In this document: positions 26,337 to 34,769 of the stretch, in pieces
How the letters are laid out: the number at the start of each line of letters is the position of its first letter
Numbering within the stretch: position 1 is the stretch's first letter
NCBI GenBank assembly: GCA_041737835.1
Contig: JBGSQY010000024.1
Strand: one strand, 5' to 3'
Length of the DNA stretch: 64,000 nucleotides
DNA from: Bythopirellula sp041737835
GTDB lineage: Bacteria; Planctomycetota; Planctomycetia; Pirellulales; Lacipirellulaceae
The notes under the pieces: model-generated
What the model was told of the DNA's origin: nothing
Seen by the model: the letters and a program-made list of their open reading frames with translations, nothing else
The model's database searches: none
Position numbers and translations under genes: made by a program

Positions 26337-27176
26337 ATGCGAGTGGTGCTACTTGCGGGAGGCATGGGCACACGTCTTCAAGAAGAGACGTCATTTCGCC
26401 CCAAGCCTATGGTGGAGATCGGCGGCAAACCGATTCTTTGGCACATCATGAAACATTACGCCAGCTATGGATGTGATGATTTCTACGTTGCGCTTGGCTA
26501 CATGGGTGAGTTCATCAAGAATTATTTCTTGCAAGGATTCAACCTCAACGGAAATCTCACGGTCGACTTCGCTCGGCGAATGGTCACACGTGAAGACGTT
26601 GAAAGCGAAGAATGGCGACTCAATTTGATTGATACCGGATTGCATACCCTTACAGGGGGACGGTTGTTTCGTCTCCGGCGTTGGTTGGAAGGTGAGACTT
26701 TTATGCTCACCTATGGCGATGGTGTTAGCAACATCGACGTAAGAGCACTGTTGGATTTTCATCGTAGCCACGGCAAGTTGGCTACGGTGTCGGCGGTGCG
26801 TCCGCCGGCTCGCTTTGGTGGTTTGGTTCTGGATGGCGACCGAGTCGAAAGATTTACCGAGAAACCAGTTGCTGGCGAAGGCTGGATCAACGGAGGTTAT
26901 TTTGTATTTGAACCCGGCGTGTTTGACTATCTGCAGGATAATCAATTCAGTCTCGAAATCGACGCGCTGGAGAAAATAGCCGCTGACGATCAACTGGCTG
27001 CTTTTCGTCACGAGGATTTTTGGCAATGTATGGACACGCTTCGCGACAAGCACACCCTCGAGAATCTGTGGCAATCTGGAGAAGCTCCATGGAAGACTTG
27101 GGATGAAACAAAGCCAGCTCGTCTCGAACTCAAGCCTCAGAACGAGCAAATGAATATCTTGCGGCAATCGGCCTAA
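26337..27176 (+). CDS. rfbF: Glucose-1-phosphate cytidylyltransferase
   Basis: RfbF makes CDP-glucose from glucose 1-phosphate and CTP, opening the CDP-linked 6-deoxyhexose pathway. Residues 1-30 hold the nucleotidyltransferase signature (L-L-A-G-G-M-G-T-R-L then R-P-K-P-M-V-E-I-G-G), followed by Y-G-D-G-V-S as metal site and E-K-P near residue 175. The length of about 279 aa is close to the family norm. I take the ATG at 26337 as start because the signature must lie at the N-terminus; the ORF extension to 26316 adds only a non-conserved leader. The next gene is rfbG. Confidence 0.95.
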   Translation: MRVVLLAGGMGTRLQEETSFRPKPMVEIGGKPILWHIMKHYASYGCDDFYVALGYMGEFIKNYFLQGFNLNGNLTVDFARRMVTREDVESEEWRLNLIDTGLHTLTGGRLFRLRRWLEGETFMLTYGDGVSNIDVRALLDFHRSHGKLATVSAVRPPARFGGLVLDGDRVERFTEKPVAGEGWINGGYFVFEPGVFDYLQDNQFSLEIDALEKIAADDQLAAFRHEDFWQCMDTLRDKHTLENLWQSGEAPWKTWDETKPARLELKPQNEQMNILRQSA

Positions 27177-27214
27177 ATGTAGACGAATAACCGAAGCATC
27201 GAAAGCAATTGAGA

Positions 27215-28258
27215 ATGGTCAACATCACGCCCAATCGTGATTTCTGGAGAGATCGTCGCGTGTTTGTCACGGGCGCTACGGGTTTGGTTGGAAGCTGGTT
27301 GGTGCGGCGGTTACTCGAAGCTGAGGCCGACGTTGTTTGTTTGGTGCGAGATTGGACACCACAGGCTGAACTCATGCGTAGCAGCATGATCGATCAAGTC
27401 ACGATAGTTCGCGGTGATATTTGCGATTCGACTGTTTTGGAACGTGCCTTAGGCGAGTTTGAAATCGACACAGTCATGCATTTGGCTGCCCAAACGATCG
27501 TTGGGATTGCTAATCGCAATCCACTATCGACATTTGAAGCAAATATTGGTGGTACTTGGAAATTGCTCGAAGCCTGCCGTCGCAGTCCTCGTGTCAAACA
27601 GATTGTTGTAGCTTCGTCGGACAAAGCTTATGGCGATTGTCTGACGTTGCCTTATACGGAAAAAACAGCGCTGGCGGGACTTCATCCTTACGACGTAAGC
27701 AAATCGTGTAGTGATCTGATTGCACAAACGTATGCGCACACCTACGGCACGCCCGTGTGTATCACGCGGTGCGGAAATTTTTATGGTGGCGGCGATTTGA
27801 ACTGGAATCGAATCCTACCTGGAACGATCCGGTCGTTATTGCGTGGTCAGCGTCCGGTCATTCGATCGGATGGGACATTCGTGCGCGACTATTTTTATGT
27901 CGAAGATGGCGCGGCAGCTTACATGCATCTGGCTGAAAAAATGGTGCAAAATTCCAGCCTCATCGGACATGCATTTAATCTTTCTAATGAAATTCAACTG
28001 ACAGTATTGGATCTTGTCGAACGCGTATTGCAGCAGATGGATTCCAAACTTACTCCTCAAATTCTCGGCGAAGCTTCGAATGAGATTAAGCATCAGTATT
28101 TAGATGCTACGAAAGCGCGTGAGGTGCTCGATTGGCAGCCACTATTCACGTTGGATGAAGGACTATCAAGGACGATTCAATGGTACATGAACTACTTTCA
28201 CGGCGATCGGAAACCTGTAAGCACGTCTGCTGCCGTTCCTGCGGCCAAGATGGCCTGA
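27215..28258 (+). CDS. rfbG: CDP-glucose 4,6-dehydratase
   Basis: RfbG converts CDP-glucose to CDP-4-keto-6-deoxyglucose. It is an extended SDR enzyme of about 347 aa: F-V-T-G-A-T-G-L-V-G-S-W (NAD-binding), H-L-A-A-Q (near residue 90), S-S-D-K-A-Y-G-D with catalytic Asp-Lys in place of Asp-Glu, as usual for RfbG, and H-P-Y-D-V-S-K (Tyr and Lys). R-D-Y-F-Y-V-E-D marks the C-terminal sugar-binding side. Start ATG at 27215 is preferred to 27209. The 3' end overlaps the next gene's frame by 79 bp if the next gene starts at 28180. Confidence 0.95.
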   Translation: MVNITPNRDFWRDRRVFVTGATGLVGSWLVRRLLEAEADVVCLVRDWTPQAELMRSSMIDQVTIVRGDICDSTVLERALGEFEIDTVMHLAAQTIVGIANRNPLSTFEANIGGTWKLLEACRRSPRVKQIVVASSDKAYGDCLTLPYTEKTALAGLHPYDVSKSCSDLIAQTYAHTYGTPVCITRCGNFYGGGDLNWNRILPGTIRSLLRGQRPVIRSDGTFVRDYFYVEDGAAAYMHLAEKMVQNSSLIGHAFNLSNEIQLTVLDLVERVLQQMDSKLTPQILGEASNEIKHQYLDATKAREVLDWQPLFTLDEGLSRTIQWYMNYFHGDRKPVSTSAAVPAAKMA

Positions 28259-29442
28259 CGGAAATCCTTACATTGGGCAGTACCCCGCTCGCCAATCGAT
28301 TGCTCACCGACGAGCAACTCGGCGAACAAGAACCGACCTGGCCTTTAGATTTGGCTTGGTGTCCTAAATGTTCGCTCGTTCAAATCACCGAGACGGTGGC
28401 ACCCGAGATTCTGTTCCGTGATTATGCGTACTTTTCTTCGTTCTCCGACACGATGGTTTCGCATGCGAAGACGATTGCCGAGCGACTGATAGGCGAACGC
28501 AAGTTAAACAGCGACAGCCTCGTTATGGAAATCGCAAGCAACGACGGCTATCTGTTGCAGTGGTATCACCGATCAGGCGTGCCGGTCTTGGGAATCGAAC
28601 CGGCCCGCAACATCGCAGCGGTGGCAATCAAGGAACGGGGCGTTAACACGATTTCCGAATTCTTTGGTTCAGAGATTGCCGCCAAATTGGCTGCTGAAGG
28701 TCAGCGTGCCGACATTATTCACGCCAATAACGTTCTGGCTCATGTGGCCGATCTGAATGGTATTGTCGAAGGTTTTAGCAAGCTGCTCAAACCGGAAGGC
28801 ATGGCAGTCGTGGAGTGTCCTTACTTGCACGACATGATCGAAAACGTCGAATTCGATACGATTTATCACGAGCATTTGTGCTATTTCTCACTGACTGCGC
28901 TAGACAAGCTGTTCAGACGACATGGTCTGACGATTGTCAATGTCGAGAAGTTGGCCATTCATGGCGGTTCGATTCGCATTTTTGCCACACCCAGCAAGGT
29001 AGCAGAGATTCTGCCTGCTGTTTCGCAATTGTTGGCTGAAGAGGCTAAGTGGGTTGAGAGCGAAGAATTTTACCTTGGCTTTGGCACACGGGTCGCTAGG
29101 CTTCGCCGGGAACTCGTGGGTTTGCTAGAGCAATTGAAATCCGACAACAAGCGTATCGCGGTTTATGGCGCTTCCGCAAAAGGAAGCACGCTGCTCAATT
29201 ACTTTGGAATTGGCTCCGAGGTGCTGGAATACGTTGTCGATCGTAGCACGGTCAAGCAAGGCCACTACACTCCTGGTACGCATCTGAAGATATGTCATCC
29301 TGAGAAACTAGTTGAAGATCAACCCGACTACTGTTTGTTGTTGACTTGGAATTTTGCAGACGAAATTCTCGAACAACAGCACGAATATCGCGCTAACGGT
29401 GGGAAATTCATTATTCCGATCCCAGAACTGCGCGTGGCATAG
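28180..29442 (+). CDS. NDP-hexose C-methyltransferase (TylCIII/TcaB9-like)
   Basis: A 420-aa SAM-dependent enzyme that adds a methyl to C-3 of 4-keto-deoxyhexose nucleotides in characterised relatives. The N-terminal zinc domain has C-R-S-C-G and W-C-P-K-C. The SAM domain shows M-E-I-A-S-N-D-G-Y-L-L, G-I-E-P-A and N-N-V-L-A-H-V. The active-site run is D-T-I-Y-H-E-H, with the catalytic His, followed by H-G-G-S-I-R. A C-terminal Rossmann-like domain follows (Y-G-A-S-A-K-G-S-T). ATG at 28180 places the Cys pair near the N-terminus and overlaps rfbG by 79 bp, unusual for a coupled start. Substrate is likely CDP-4-keto-6-deoxyglucose or its epimer (inferred from the neighbours). Confidence 0.87.
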   Translation: MVHELLSRRSETCKHVCCRSCGQDGLTEILTLGSTPLANRLLTDEQLGEQEPTWPLDLAWCPKCSLVQITETVAPEILFRDYAYFSSFSDTMVSHAKTIAERLIGERKLNSDSLVMEIASNDGYLLQWYHRSGVPVLGIEPARNIAAVAIKERGVNTISEFFGSEIAAKLAAEGQRADIIHANNVLAHVADLNGIVEGFSKLLKPEGMAVVECPYLHDMIENVEFDTIYHEHLCYFSLTALDKLFRRHGLTIVNVEKLAIHGGSIRIFATPSKVAEILPAVSQLLAEEAKWVESEEFYLGFGTRVARLRRELVGLLEQLKSDNKRIAVYGASAKGSTLLNYFGIGSEVLEYVVDRSTVKQGHYTPGTHLKICHPEKLVEDQPDYCLLLTWNFADEILEQQHEYRANGGKFIIPIPELRVA

Positions 29443-29456
29443 CCTAGGAGAGGCGT

Positions 29457-29984
29457 GTGCGATTTCTGCCTACGGAACTCGATGGCGTAATGCTCTTACA
29501 GCCGGAACGTAATGAAGACGAGCGTGGCTATTTCGCACGCTTATGGTGCGAACGTGAGTTTGCGGAACAAGGTTTGAACACGAACTTGACGCAAATCAAT
29601 GTCTCGCACAATCGTGTGCGAGGGACACTGCGAGGGATGCATTTTCAAATCGCCCCGCATGCTGAGATCAAAATCGTTCGCTGTAACCGCGGAAGCATTT
29701 TCGACGTGGTGGTGGACGTGAGGTCCGATTCACCCACGTATTGCCGTTGGCAAGGATTTCAGCTCAATCAGGCGAATGGCGACATGCTCTACATTCCCGA
29801 GGGGTTTGCTCACGGATTTCTCACCCTGAGCGATGACGTGGAAGTCTACTATCAAATGTCGACAGGCTATTCTGCTGAAAGCGCGCGAGGACTGCGATGG
29901 GATGATCCTGCGCTGGGCATCTACTGGCCGGGCGAAGTCAAAGTGATTTCGCAGCGAGATCAAGATTGGCCGAGGTTAGCATGA
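29457..29984 (+). CDS. rfbC: dTDP-4-dehydrorhamnose 3,5-epimerase family protein
   Basis: A 175-aa cupin epimerase of the RmlC family. The conserved N-terminus (E-R-N-E-D-E-R-G-Y-F-A-R-L), V-R-G-T-L-R-G-M-H-F-Q (catalytic His) and P-E-G-F-A-H-G-F-L-T-L are present. A nearby Y-Y-Q-M-S gives the usual aromatic acid/base area. The start is GTG at 29457 with AGGAG 6 nt upstream. It sits in a CDP-glucose cassette, so the substrate is probably a CDP-4-keto-6-deoxyhexose, not dTDP. It overlaps the next gene by 4 bp (ATGA), indicating translational coupling. No RmlA/B/D genes are in the window. Confidence 0.9.
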   Translation: MRFLPTELDGVMLLQPERNEDERGYFARLWCEREFAEQGLNTNLTQINVSHNRVRGTLRGMHFQIAPHAEIKIVRCNRGSIFDVVVDVRSDSPTYCRWQGFQLNQANGDMLYIPEGFAHGFLTLSDDVEVYYQMSTGYSAESARGLRWDDPALGIYWPGEVKVISQRDQDWPRLA

Positions 29985-30919
29985 AGCGGCTATTAATAAC
30001 TGGAGCGACAGGGTTTGTTGGCCGCGCTTGCCTGCCGTGGCTTGATCGGCAGAAATGGGAAATTCATACCGTCTCGCGCAACATAGATGAACACATTCCG
30101 CAGGTTCATTCGCATTGCGCCGACATGAAGGAGCCGCGCGAAATTCGGACGCTGTTGCAAAATGTGAAGCCCACGCACTTGTTGCATGCTGCTTGGTGTA
30201 CCAATCCCAAAGATTTTTGGCACTCGCCGGATAACCACGAGTGGCTGGAAGCGAGTCTTGAACTATTTGAAACTTTTGTTGAATGCGGCGGATTACGAAT
30301 TGTTGGGCTCGGTTCGTGTGCGGAATACGATTGGAACCAGGGTATCTGCACAGAGCATGAAACGCCTTGCCGCCCCAGCACGCCTTACGGTGAAGCAAAA
30401 CTAGCCGCGGGGCGTTATCTGGATCAATTAAGTCGCCAAGGGATAAGCACGGCCTGGGCACGACTGTTTTTCGTGTATGGCCCGGGCGCTAGCATCGACC
30501 GGATGCCCGGCTCGGTGATCTCGGCCATTGCACGTGGCGAACCGGCACTGTGTTCAACGGGCGAGCAACGACGAGATTTTCTTTACATTCAAGATGTTGC
30601 CCGCGCGATTGTCGCGATCATCGAGAGTGGAGCGATGGGACCGATCAATGTTTGCTCGGGAACGGCGACCTCGATCGGTTCAATGGCCGAACAAACAGCA
30701 AGACTTATGGATGGTGAGTCGCTCTTAAGACTCGGGGCGTTGCCTGCCCGTCCCCACGATCCTGCTTTAATAGTGGGGGATAACGGTCGCTTGATCCACA
30801 AGGTCGGTTGGCGACCACGATTTTCGCTTGCCGAGGGACTGCGAGCGACGATTTCCGCTTGTAGTTCCCATGATGCCAGCACTCAGGGTGTTGATCTTGC
30901 GAAAAGTGGAGCCAGTTGA
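29981..30919 (+). CDS. NAD-dependent epimerase/dehydratase or 4-ketoreductase (SDR)
   Basis: A 312-aa extended SDR. It has L-I-T-G-A-T-G-F-V-G-R at the N-terminus, G-L-G-S-C-A-E-Y-D (Ser of the active site) and S-T-P-Y-G-E-A-K (YxxxK). R-R-D-F-L-Y-I-Q-D lies in the C-terminal half. Start ATG at 29981 overlaps the epimerase stop as ATGA. In this cassette the most likely role is stereospecific reduction of the 4-keto group after C-methylation and epimerisation; this is an inference from position. Confidence 0.87.
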   Translation: MKRLLITGATGFVGRACLPWLDRQKWEIHTVSRNIDEHIPQVHSHCADMKEPREIRTLLQNVKPTHLLHAAWCTNPKDFWHSPDNHEWLEASLELFETFVECGGLRIVGLGSCAEYDWNQGICTEHETPCRPSTPYGEAKLAAGRYLDQLSRQGISTAWARLFFVYGPGASIDRMPGSVISAIARGEPALCSTGEQRRDFLYIQDVARAIVAIIESGAMGPINVCSGTATSIGSMAEQTARLMDGESLLRLGALPARPHDPALIVGDNGRLIHKVGWRPRFSLAEGLRATISACSSHDASTQGVDLAKSGAS

Positions 30920-30981
30920 GATTATCCAATCGCGGATTCGGATAGCCGCGTATTTCCGTCGAGACTTTCAGGGATGAATTT

Positions 30982-31746
30982 ATGAAATTGACGATCGATA
31001 CCGTTGCCGGCACGCTGACGGAAATTGATGGCGAACACCGGACGATGAAACTCTATTCACCTGAAGCGTTTAACATTCTTTCGCGCGAGTGGCTGCGAAT
31101 TGGTTGGGACCAAAAGTATCCCTACACGTTTTCGTGGCTGGGCCGTCCGATTATTCAGCTCCCTGAAGATATGATTCGAACACAGGAAGTCATTTACCGT
31201 CTGAAGCCCGATGTGATTCTAGAGACAGGCGTGGCTCACGGCGGCTCGTTGATTTTTTATGCTAGCCTTTGCAAAGTTTTGGGCAAAGGCCGTGTGGTTG
31301 GCGTAGATATCGAAATCCGCCCACACAACCGCAAGGCCATCGAGAACCATGAGCTGGCATCGTACATTTCCCTCATTGAGGGAGATTCAGCGGGATCAGA
31401 AACATTGGACCAAGTGCGGTCGCTCATCAAGCCAGGTGAAAAGGTCTTAGTGATCCTCGACTCCTGCCACACCAAGTCTCACGTGCGTGCCGAGCTAGAA
31501 GCTTATTATCCACTCGTTTCGCTGGGATCCTACATCGTCGCGACCGACGGGATCATGAAATTCGTTCATGACGTACCTCGTGGTAACCCAACGTGGAAGG
31601 ACGATCATCCCGAAGCGGCTGCGGTGGAGTTTGCCGAGGAGCATCCCGAGTTTCTGCTGGAGCAACCCGAATGGACCTTTAACGAGAGTCCATTGTGCGA
31701 CAACGTGACTCACTGGCCAAGTGCGTGGCTGAAACGAGTTGCGTAA
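30982..31746 (+). CDS. CmcI-like methyltransferase/hydroxylase family protein
   Basis: A 254-aa class I SAM-fold protein of the cephalosporin hydroxylase (CmcI)/rhamnosyl O-methyltransferase family. It shows I-L-E-T-G-V-A-H-G-G-S (SAM loop), V-G-V-D-I-E-I-R and V-L-V-I-L-D-S-C-H (metal-binding acidic site). In glycan loci this family typically O-methylates sugars, which fits here. Start ATG at 30982, 62 bp after the SDR gene. The substrate is not known. Confidence 0.85.
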   Translation: MKLTIDTVAGTLTEIDGEHRTMKLYSPEAFNILSREWLRIGWDQKYPYTFSWLGRPIIQLPEDMIRTQEVIYRLKPDVILETGVAHGGSLIFYASLCKVLGKGRVVGVDIEIRPHNRKAIENHELASYISLIEGDSAGSETLDQVRSLIKPGEKVLVILDSCHTKSHVRAELEAYYPLVSLGSYIVATDGIMKFVHDVPRGNPTWKDDHPEAAAVEFAEEHPEFLLEQPEWTFNESPLCDNVTHWPSAWLKRVA

Positions 31747-31759
31747 GCGGAGAGTCATC

Positions 31760-32977
31760 TTGAGCGATCAAAGTTCACCATGCCCCGTCTGTAAGAACCA
31801 GCAAACGGTCAACACGGTTAAGCGTCATCGCTTGCCAGCGATGCAAAATTATGTGTATCGCAGCGAGAAACTTGCGCATGCCGTGAAGCCGGGGCAATTC
31901 GCTTTGACAATTTGTGAGAGCTGCGGTTTCGCATTCAACGGCCAATTCGATCCCGAATTGCTGACGTACGATGAAGGATATGACAACAGTGTTCCTTCGA
32001 CGGCGATGGCCAACTACTACGGAAGCTTGGCAGACTATTTCAACAAAACTTATCTCCACGACGAAGGATTCATCGTCGACGTCGGTTGCGGCAAAGGGAC
32101 ATTCCTCAAAGCCCTTTGCGATAAATATCCCAATGTCCGTGGCTTAGGAATTGATCCTAGCTACGAAGGGGATCTCATAGAAAACCAAGGCCGCTTGCGA
32201 TTCATTCGCGATTTTTTTGCGGAAGGACAGCTGCAAGAAAAGCCAAGCTTAGTCATTTGCCGCCATGTGCTGGAACACATTCCTCAGCCGGTCGAGTTTC
32301 TTGCAACAATTCTCGAAGCGCTGAGAGCCTTCCCCGATGTACCGGTGTTTGTGGAAGTGCCGGATTTGGGTTGGATTCTCAAAGAACGAGCCTTTTGGGA
32401 TTATTGCTACGAGCATTGCAATTATTTTACGCCCACGAGCTTAGCCACGGCTGCGACGTTGGCGGGGATGCGGATCCAGCAGGTACGGGCAGCTTTTGGC
32501 GACCAATATATGTGGCTCGAAGCACGGACATCTTGCTTAAAAGCTTCGGTCGATACTGGCACGACGGGACAGCGATTAATTTCAGAAGCGATGCAGTACG
32601 TGCGTCAAGAAGATTCGCTCATTGAGAATGCTCGCGAACATCTTTTAGAGCTAAAGCGCGAGAATTATCAGATTGTGCTTTGGGGAATGGCTACCAAAGG
32701 AACTTTGTTCTCTTACTTGGTGGATCCTAAAGCGACGCTGATTGACTATCGAATCGACATCAATCCCAATAAGCAAGGTTGCTATACGCCGATTGTTGGT
32801 CACCGAATTGATGCACCTGCCGTATTGCAAGCTCAGTCACAAAAACCAACAGTTGTGATTGTAATGAACGAGAATTACTGGCGAGAAATTCTCTCTTGCT
32901 GCGAAGCGCTAGGTGTCGATCCCATCTTGATTAACGCAGCTTGCCAAACTTTGGGCAAACTGGCTGCGGCAAGCTGA
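31760..32977 (+). CDS. Zinc-finger class I SAM methyltransferase, C-methyltransferase-like
   Basis: About 405 aa with the same overall plan as the enzyme at 28180: N-terminal C-P-V-C and C-E-S-C zinc ligands, D-V-G-C-G-K-G-T-F SAM loop, C-R-H-V-L-E-H-I, an Y-E-H-C-N-Y-F active-site-like run and a C-terminal W-G-M-A-T-K-G-T Rossmann segment. The YHEH motif is here Y-C-Y-E-H, so the catalytic detail may differ. I choose the TTG at 31760, which has GGAGAG 5 nt upstream, over the GTG at 31739. A second C-methyl or related modification is likely. Confidence 0.8.
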   Translation: MSDQSSPCPVCKNQQTVNTVKRHRLPAMQNYVYRSEKLAHAVKPGQFALTICESCGFAFNGQFDPELLTYDEGYDNSVPSTAMANYYGSLADYFNKTYLHDEGFIVDVGCGKGTFLKALCDKYPNVRGLGIDPSYEGDLIENQGRLRFIRDFFAEGQLQEKPSLVICRHVLEHIPQPVEFLATILEALRAFPDVPVFVEVPDLGWILKERAFWDYCYEHCNYFTPTSLATAATLAGMRIQQVRAAFGDQYMWLEARTSCLKASVDTGTTGQRLISEAMQYVRQEDSLIENAREHLLELKRENYQIVLWGMATKGTLFSYLVDPKATLIDYRIDINPNKQGCYTPIVGHRIDAPAVLQAQSQKPTVVIVMNENYWREILSCCEALGVDPILINAACQTLGKLAAAS

Positions 32978-33077
32978 ATACCTTGCATTAGGTAACAGGG
33001 CAGGCAAGTTGTTTGCCAGTTCTCCAGCGCTTACAATCGATGTGAGTATTTACAACTCCAGAGATATGTAGGCCAAT

Positions 33078-34769
33078 ATGCTTCGTACCTTATTTGTTTG
33101 CGGCTTTTTTTGGGCAAGTTGGACAACCAATTTTCTTACCCCTGAAATATGCGTTGCAGGTGGCGGACCTGAAAACGTTCTGTTGGTCGTAAATGTCAAC
33201 AGCGAAGCATCAAAAACCGTGGCAAATTACTACATCGATTTACGTAAGATACCGCCAACTAATGTTTTCTATTTAAATTTTCCCGCAGGCAGGGTTTCCA
33301 TTCCCAGCAATATCTTCGAAAAACTAATCCTATTGCCCATTTTTAAGGAGATTGAAAAGCGTAAGTTATCAAAACAGATCGACTGCGTCGTCTATTCATG
33401 CGACTTTCCTTGGCGCGTCGACTTTAAGAAGCAGTTCGCCTCTGAGAATCTGGGGCGTAGTTTTACGCCCATGTGTTCGTTGACGAGTGCCACATATCTG
33501 TATGCCTTCGTGCAACAACACCGCAAAGAAATGTTCGGGCTCAACGCAAACTTTTATGCGGCACCTTTTGATCCGTTGGTGGTAGTATCAAGAGCATTTC
33601 GAGCTAACTATCGTTGGTCGTTAGGTGGGAAACGCGCTGGACAGGAAGGTCTTCCTTACATGATGTCGGCCATGTTGGGAGTTAATACCGTCCCAGGCAA
33701 CACCGTGGACGAGATTGCGTGGTATTTACAACGCGCCGTGCCCGCTGACGGGAGTGCTCCCGGCGGGACGATTTACTTTGCGGCAAACAAGACCATCCGC
33801 TCAAAAGTACGCGATCAAGACTTCCCGGCAGCTGTGCGGCTTATCCAGCTTGCGGGCGTACGGGCCCAAATCGTTCAGGAATTCTTTCCACAGAATAGGC
33901 CGGACATGGCGGGAGTGACATGTGGTCATAGCAATGTGAATCCCGCGGGTTCGGGAAGCCGTTTTCTTCCCGGGGCATTCTGCGACAATTTGACAAGCTC
34001 AGGCGGGCAATTCTTGCCAGATAAACGTCAAACAGTAATTAGCGAGTTTCTACGTATCGGCGCGGCAGGTGCTTGCGGCACGGTGATCGAACCTACGGCC
34101 ATTCCTCAAAAGTTCCCCAATGCTTCTTTGCACGTGCATTACGTGCACGGTTGTTCGCTCGCAGAATCGTTTTACCAAGCCGTGGCTAGCCCGTTTCAGC
34201 AAATACTGGTTGGCGATCCCCTCTGTCAGCCTTGGGCAAAAATACCAAAGGTTACCGTGACGGGGATTACCGAAGGAGAATTTGCCAAAGGAGTCGTTGA
34301 AATTGTTCCTACGGCAACAGGCACGCAACAGCCTGTGGCTTCATTTCAGTTGTTCGTCGATGGAAATTTGCAGCAACAAATTTTTCCAGGCGAACGATTC
34401 AAGCTGGATACAACGAAAATGGCAGATGGCTATCACGAAGTTCGCGTTGTGGGGACGGACAACACTCCGATAGAAACACAAGGCCGGTGGATAGGATCAC
34501 TCAACGTCAAGAATGGACGCGATGCGATTCAATTGTCCTTGGCTTCTGGCACGGAATCGCCAATTTTGAATTTCAGACTTTCGGCGACGCAGCCGACGCC
34601 AACTTCCATCGTGTGGAACGGTGTTGAGGTCGCCAAATTGCCCAGCGGCGAGGGGCCATTCACGATTGAGAAAAGCAAGCTTGGATCAGGTACCGTCACA
34701 CTGATGGCAGTAGCCAAAGGCGAAAATGGCCTGCGTTCACAACCTTTGCGAGTGATGATTGGCGAGTGA
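33078..34769 (+). CDS. TIGR03790 family exported protein
   Basis: A 563-aa protein with an N-terminal hydrophobic segment (about residues 2-27) that is probably a signal peptide. The block starting N-V-L-L-V-V-N-V-N-S, followed by N-Y-Y-I-D-L-R-K-I-P-P-T-N-V-F-Y-L, is the TIGR03790 signature. Middle motifs include V-Y-S-C-D-F-P-W and G-A-A-G-A-C-G-T-V-I-E-P. A C-terminal beta-rich region (about residues 400-563) resembles Ig-like or beta-sandwich domains. Members are found in bacteria with PEP-CTERM systems; function is unknown. It is the last gene of the first half of the locus. Confidence 0.85.
   Translation: MLRTLFVCGFFWASWTTNFLTPEICVAGGGPENVLLVVNVNSEASKTVANYYIDLRKIPPTNVFYLNFPAGRVSIPSNIFEKLILLPIFKEIEKRKLSKQIDCVVYSCDFPWRVDFKKQFASENLGRSFTPMCSLTSATYLYAFVQQHRKEMFGLNANFYAAPFDPLVVVSRAFRANYRWSLGGKRAGQEGLPYMMSAMLGVNTVPGNTVDEIAWYLQRAVPADGSAPGGTIYFAANKTIRSKVRDQDFPAAVRLIQLAGVRAQIVQEFFPQNRPDMAGVTCGHSNVNPAGSGSRFLPGAFCDNLTSSGGQFLPDKRQTVISEFLRIGAAGACGTVIEPTAIPQKFPNASLHVHYVHGCSLAESFYQAVASPFQQILVGDPLCQPWAKIPKVTVTGITEGEFAKGVVEIVPTATGTQQPVASFQLFVDGNLQQQIFPGERFKLDTTKMADGYHEVRVVGTDNTPIETQGRWIGSLNVKNGRDAIQLSLASGTESPILNFRLSATQPTPTSIVWNGVEVAKLPSGEGPFTIEKSKLGSGTVTLMAVAKGENGLRSQPLRVMIGE

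Noticed and set aside
26391..27167. 258-aa open frame on the minus strand
   Set aside because: It is the shadow of rfbF and has no domain or signal.
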